From an uncultured Clostridia bacterium (lineage in GTDB: Bacteria > Bacillota > Clostridia > Peptostreptococcales > Anaerovoracaceae): a DNA stretch of 8,338 nucleotides. The notes beneath the pieces were generated by a model, which saw only the letters and a list, made by a program, of their open reading frames with translations, was not told the DNA's origin and did no database searches. A program made the position numbers and the translations under genes. The stretch lies in the NCBI GenBank assembly GCA_934277655.1, contig CAKQVC010000076.1:1-8338 (forward strand), in the 5' to 3' direction. This document shows positions 5,847-8,338 of the stretch, piece by piece (positions within the stretch are counted from its first letter, which is position 1; each line of letters starts with the position of its first letter).

Positions 5847-5869
5847 CATTAGGAGAAAATTCGTTCGCT

Positions 5870-6496
5870 ATGAAATTTAAACTTGGTAATTTTAAGGTCA
5901 ATGGGTCTCCCTTGATCTTTTTTTGTATAACTTTTGCAATCCTCTTTTTGGTTTGGATGTTGCTTTCCGGAAAGTGGGAATGGAAGTTTGTGATCTTTGG
6001 CATTGTTGCTTCTCTGGCGGTTGCCTATATCTGTACGCCTTTTCTTATTGTTACAGGAAGAAATAAAAAACAATTTTATCTTTTCGGATGCAATCCCTTG
6101 AAATTGCTGATATACAGTGCATGGCTGATAAAGGAGATTGTGCTTTCCAGTCTGGAAACAACGCGGTTGGTGTTGTCGCCTCATATGGACTATCTCCCGC
6201 GGATCGTGTATTTTTCCATACCTTTTGAGAATCCTGCAGCAACCATGTTCCTTGCCAATTCCATTACATTGACACCGGGGACGATAACGTTGGACGTTCT
6301 GGAAGACGGTGTTTTTGAAGTTCATGCACTGACGGCAGAGGCAGAGGCGTCTTTGATGAGCGGTGTGATGGCAAAAAAAACAGCCTGGCTGTATGGAGAG
6401 AACTGTGCGTTCACTCCTTTGCCGGGAAAAAAGAAGGTGGACATCGGAACACTGGTTCCGAAGCAGGATTATTGGGAGGAAGAGGGTAATGCATAA
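5870..6496 (+). CDS. mrpE: Mrp/Mnh cation/proton antiporter subunit E
   Basis: MrpE is a small membrane subunit of the multi-protein Mrp antiporter, which exchanges Na+ or K+ for H+ across the cytoplasmic membrane. The 208-residue product shows the N-terminal pattern FLVWMLLSGKWEW (26-38), helices at about 15-33, 40-60 and 77-97, and the diagnostic A129-N-S-I-T-L-T-P-G-T-I-T-L-D with H152-A-L in the cytoplasmic part. It is longer than common MrpE (about 160 residues), with an extra polar tail from about residue 175. The ribosome binding site AGGAG (5851-5855) is 14 bases from ATG 5870, wider than normal; no better in-frame start was found. The next gene overlaps it by 8 nt. Mbh-type complexes use the same subunit (MbhA). 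Confidence 0.92.
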   Translation: MKFKLGNFKVNGSPLIFFCITFAILFLVWMLLSGKWEWKFVIFGIVASLAVAYICTPFLIVTGRNKKQFYLFGCNPLKLLIYSAWLIKEIVLSSLETTRLVLSPHMDYLPRIVYFSIPFENPAATMFLANSITLTPGTITLDVLEDGVFEVHALTAEAEASLMSGVMAKKTAWLYGENCAFTPLPGKKKVDIGTLVPKQDYWEEEGNA

Positions 6497-6803
6497 TTTT
6501 TTTATTGCCTGTATCGGTGTGATCCTGACATTGACATTGATCTTTCTGGGAAGGATTTTTACAACAAAAGGTTTCTTTGACCGCTTTATCGCTATTTTGA
6601 TCATCAGTACGAACATTGTATTGTTGTTGCTTCTGGTTGGCTTTGTGGACGGAAGGGGCGACATGTATGTCGATATTGCTATTTCATATGCAGTACTGGG
6701 ATTTATCAGTTCTTTGATTATTGCGAAATTTCTGGACAGTGCGGTAAGTGAAAGTGAAAACAGGGAGGAACCGGAAAAAGAGGGGAGAAGTAATGGAAGC
6801 TAG
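6489..6803 (+). CDS. mrpF: Mrp/Mnh cation/proton antiporter subunit F
   Basis: This is a small three-helix subunit (104 residues) with helices at about 3-23, 33-53 and 61-82. The family features F30-D-R32 between the first two helices and Y60-V-D62-I-A...A-V-L-G-F-I-S-S-L-I-I-A-K in the third match MrpF. A charged tail of about 20 residues (SESENREEPEKEG) extends past the usual end. ATG 6489 was chosen because GGGAGG at 6474-6479 sits 9 bases upstream and the protein then starts at the first helix; an earlier in-frame start would add a polar stretch foreign to the family. It overlaps mrpE by 8 nt and mrpG by 11 nt, so translation is probably coupled and the subunits assemble together. Confidence 0.9.
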   Translation: MHNFFIACIGVILTLTLIFLGRIFTTKGFFDRFIAILIISTNIVLLLLLVGFVDGRGDMYVDIAISYAVLGFISSLIIAKFLDSAVSESENREEPEKEGRSNGS

Positions 6804-7170
6804 AGAAATCATCACGATTATGTGCCTTAGTCTTGGGACTTTTTTTGTTGCGGCATCCCTGATTGGCGTTCTCCGGTTAAAAGATTTTTTCTGTCATCTG
6901 CAGGCGGCAGGTATCGGATCCGGTCTGGGCGTGATCTTTTACTGTGTGGGATTGGCTGTATACGAAGGCTGGAATCTGACGTCGTTGAAAATTCTTTTTG
7001 TAGGGGCTATGCTTCTGGTAACCTGCCCGATCGGAACGCATATTATCGGAAAGGTAGCGTATAAGCAGGGAAAACTTGTACGATATGTGACAATCGGGGG
7101 AAACGAAAGTTGGCCGGAGAAAACTGCGGATAGCAGCAATGAGTTGGAAAATGCTTATAACAAAAAGTGA
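6793..7170 (+). CDS. mrpG: Mrp/Mnh cation/proton antiporter subunit G
   Basis: The 125-residue product has three helices (about 6-26, 44-57 and 64-88) and the MrpG/PhaG/MnhG pattern G25-V-L-R-L-K-D-F-F-C-H-L-Q-A-A-G...L-G-V, corresponding to the common GLLRLPD..TRLHAAT segment. C78-P-I-G-T-H-I-I-G-K-V-A-Y matches the conserved end of the third helix. A polar tail of about 30 residues follows. GGGGAG (6782-6787) fixes ATG 6793; the GTG at 6748 in the same frame is unlikely. The gene overlaps mrpF by 11 nt and precedes the DUF4040 gene by 13 bases. In the assembled complex it packs with MrpE and MrpF. Confidence 0.92.
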   Translation: MEAREIITIMCLSLGTFFVAASLIGVLRLKDFFCHLQAAGIGSGLGVIFYCVGLAVYEGWNLTSLKILFVGAMLLVTCPIGTHIIGKVAYKQGKLVRYVTIGGNESWPEKTADSSNELENAYNKK

Positions 7171-7183
7171 AAAAGGAGAAAAT

Positions 7184-7441
7184 ATGTCGATCATCTTAAT
7201 TGAGGGAATCCTGCTCCTGGCTCTGATCGGAATCGCTGTTGTTATCATCTTTGACCGCAGGCTTTTATCAGCGGCAGTGACCTATTGCGCATTCAGTTTT
7301 ATAGCAATGCTGCTTTATACCATTGTAGGTGCAGCCGATGTAGCGTTTACGGAAGCTGTTATCGGAACAATCTCAACCGTATATTTTGTTATTGTAATCA
7401 AATCGATCAGAAAAAAACGAGGAAATAATGAGGAAAAATAA
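7184..7441 (+). CDS. DUF4040 / MrpA C-terminal domain protein (MbhD-like antiporter subunit)
   Basis: The 85-residue protein is a stand-alone version of a segment that in classical Mrp systems forms part of the C-terminus of the large MrpA subunit. Helices lie at about 4-23, 27-48 and 57-73. The conserved stretch G49-A-A-D52-V-A-F-T56-E57-A-V-I-G corresponds to the GAPDVALTEA motif of DUF4040. AAAGGAG at 7172-7178 sets the start at ATG 7184; an in-frame ATG at 7139 would overlap mrpG and lacks a ribosome binding site. The downstream gene starts inside its last codons (14-nt overlap). A free-standing DUF4040 gene between mrpG and mrpB is typical of Mbh/Mbx-type and clostridial Mrp clusters. 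Confidence 0.88.
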   Translation: MSIILIEGILLLALIGIAVVIIFDRRLLSAAVTYCAFSFIAMLLYTIVGAADVAFTEAVIGTISTVYFVIVIKSIRKKRGNNEEK

Positions 7442-8222
7442 GAAAACGGAAAGCAGGATTGGAGACAGACGAAAATGGAAAATTTTGATCTTTGTGGGGA
7501 TGCTGATTGGCGTGACAGCTTTTTCTCTGCGGATCGGAGAAGTTCTGCCGACGATTGGCAGGCTGGATACACCGGCTAATGGCCAGCTGTCGAACTATTA
7601 TATTGTGCATGCTGTGGAAGATACGAATTCCCCTAATCTGGTAACAGCAGTGCTGGCGGATTACAGAGGATTTGATACCTTGTTTGAAACCTGCGTGCTT
7701 TTTCTGTCGGGAGTTGTCGTTATTGTGACACTGCCCTCTGAGCCACAGGTAATTTTGCGGAAAAAGCAGAAACGTCCGGGGAGGGTAAAGGGATTCGGAA
7801 GCATTGCTTTCGACAGTTCTATCCGTATTGTAGTTCCAATCCTGGCTGTCTATGCTATTTATGTTCTTATCCATGGGGAAGTCAGTCTGGGTGGCGGCTT
7901 TCAGGCAGGAGCGCTGCTTGGCTGTGCCTACCTTCTTGACAGGATTACACCGGATACCGATATGGGGTTGACCAAAATGAAGAGTTCTTCCATGATGATC
8001 ACAGCATCGGCAGGAGTTTTCCTTTATTTGCTGACAGGAATCTTATGTATGGCAGGAGGCGGCAGCTTTTTGGAGTATGACAAACTGCCATTGCCATTGG
8101 AAGGCAGCGAGCTGCATTCTGCAGGGATTTTTATGATTGAACTGGGCGTTACGCTGTGTGTCGCAGCGGTACTTGCCAAAATCTTAAATGTTGTACTGGA
8201 AAGGACCAGGTTCGATGATTGA
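7428..8222 (+). CDS. mrpB: Fusion of MrpA C-terminal (MbhE-like) segment with MrpB antiporter subunit
   Basis: The 264-residue membrane protein joins two modules. Residues 1-105 have a basic N-terminus, a helix at 18-36, a periplasmic segment with HAVEDTNSPNLVTAVLADYRGFDTLFET (D78-Y-R-G-F-D83 is the MrpA C-terminal motif) and a helix at about 86-104. Residues about 115-264 match MrpB, with H149-G-E-V-S-L-G155-G-G-F-Q-A-G the equivalent of the MrpB HG..PGGGFQGG motif, and helices at about 131-148, 156-170, 185-208 and 230-255. In Mbh-type complexes these are often two proteins (MbhE and MbhF). A GAGGA at 7419-7423 precedes ATG 7428. mrpC starts 8 nt before its stop. Confidence 0.87.
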   Translation: MRKNKKTESRIGDRRKWKILIFVGMLIGVTAFSLRIGEVLPTIGRLDTPANGQLSNYYIVHAVEDTNSPNLVTAVLADYRGFDTLFETCVLFLSGVVVIVTLPSEPQVILRKKQKRPGRVKGFGSIAFDSSIRIVVPILAVYAIYVLIHGEVSLGGGFQAGALLGCAYLLDRITPDTDMGLTKMKSSSMMITASAGVFLYLLTGILCMAGGGSFLEYDKLPLPLEGSELHSAGIFMIELGVTLCVAAVLAKILNVVLERTRFDD

Positions 8223-8338
8223 TTTAACAGGAATGATAGATAAGATAGAATTTTTCCTTGCAGACCGAGGAATTTATACATTGACGATTTTGCTGTTTGC
8301 CATCGGGATTTTCGGAATGATCAGTTGCAGCAATTATG
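8215..8338 (+). CDS. mrpC: Start of Mrp/Mnh antiporter subunit C (NuoK-like), cut by the window end
   Basis: Only the first 41 codons are present. After a short leader (MIDLTGMIDKIEFFLADRG), the residues YTLTILLFAIGIFGMISCSN form the first transmembrane helix of a NuoK/MrpC-type protein, where a G-I-(Y/F)-G pattern followed by an N is usual. ATG 8215 overlaps the stop of the preceding gene in an ATGATTGA arrangement, the tight coupling seen elsewhere in this operon. MrpC normally follows MrpB, which supports the call. The glutamate-bearing helices that would confirm it lie beyond the window. Confidence 0.75.
   Translation, partial: MIDLTGMIDKIEFFLADRGIYTLTILLFAIGIFGMISCSNY

Noticed and set aside
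5849..6664. Long minus-strand open frame opposite mrpE and mrpF
   Set aside because: It is rich in Arg, Gln, His and Cys without any domain, lacks a ribosome binding site, and lies opposite genes with clear family motifs.
7407..7874. Minus-strand open frame opposite the MrpA-C/MrpB fusion gene
   Set aside because: It shows no recognisable motif or start signal, and the plus-strand gene is well supported.
1..8338. Mobile elements, CRISPR arrays, tRNA or rRNA genes
   Set aside because: No transposase or integrase, no regularly spaced repeats, no cloverleaf and no rRNA stretches were seen. No tRNA-Trp lies between rpmG and secE, although some relatives have one there.

Overview
The window looks like a chromosomal segment of an anaerobic Gram-positive bacterium of the class Clostridia, most likely a Lachnospiraceae relative. 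This rests on strong AAAGGAG-type ribosome binding sites, moderately AT-rich DNA, TTGACA/TATAAT promoters, a multi-helix LCP cell-wall protein of a type I associate with that family, a zinc-ribbon L33, and Firmicutes-style L1 and L10 RNA control sites. The taxonomic placement is inference. All genes lie on the + strand.

Positions 1-2066 hold an LCP (LytR-CpsA-Psr) membrane protein and an overlapping hotdog-fold PaaI-like thioesterase. Positions 2096-5693 are a classic transcription/translation operon: a near-perfect sigma-A promoter, a leader hairpin, then rpmG, secE, nusG, rplK, rplA, rplJ and rplL, closed by an intrinsic terminator. Two autoregulatory RNAs are visible inside it. One is a small L1-site-like stem between rplK and rplA. 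The other is a full L10 leader with an overlapping attenuator terminator between rplA and rplJ. rpoB and rpoC, the usual neighbours after rplL, are not in the window.

Positions 5738-8338 begin a separate operon with its own promoter and a structured leader of about 95 nt. Its tightly packed, mostly overlapping genes encode Mrp-type cation/proton antiporter subunits in the order MrpE, MrpF, MrpG, a DUF4040 (MrpA C-terminal) protein, a fusion of the second MrpA C-terminal segment with MrpB, and the start of MrpC. The window edge cuts MrpC. The order and the split or fused subunits match the Mrp module of membrane-bound respiratory complexes (archaeal Mbh/Mbx type) more closely than the textbook mrpABCDEFG operon. 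Downstream sequence is needed to say whether redox subunits follow.

Most of the window is ordinary. The points most worth a second look are the structured leader in front of the antiporter operon, the Mbh-like architecture of that operon, and the unusual break after rplL.
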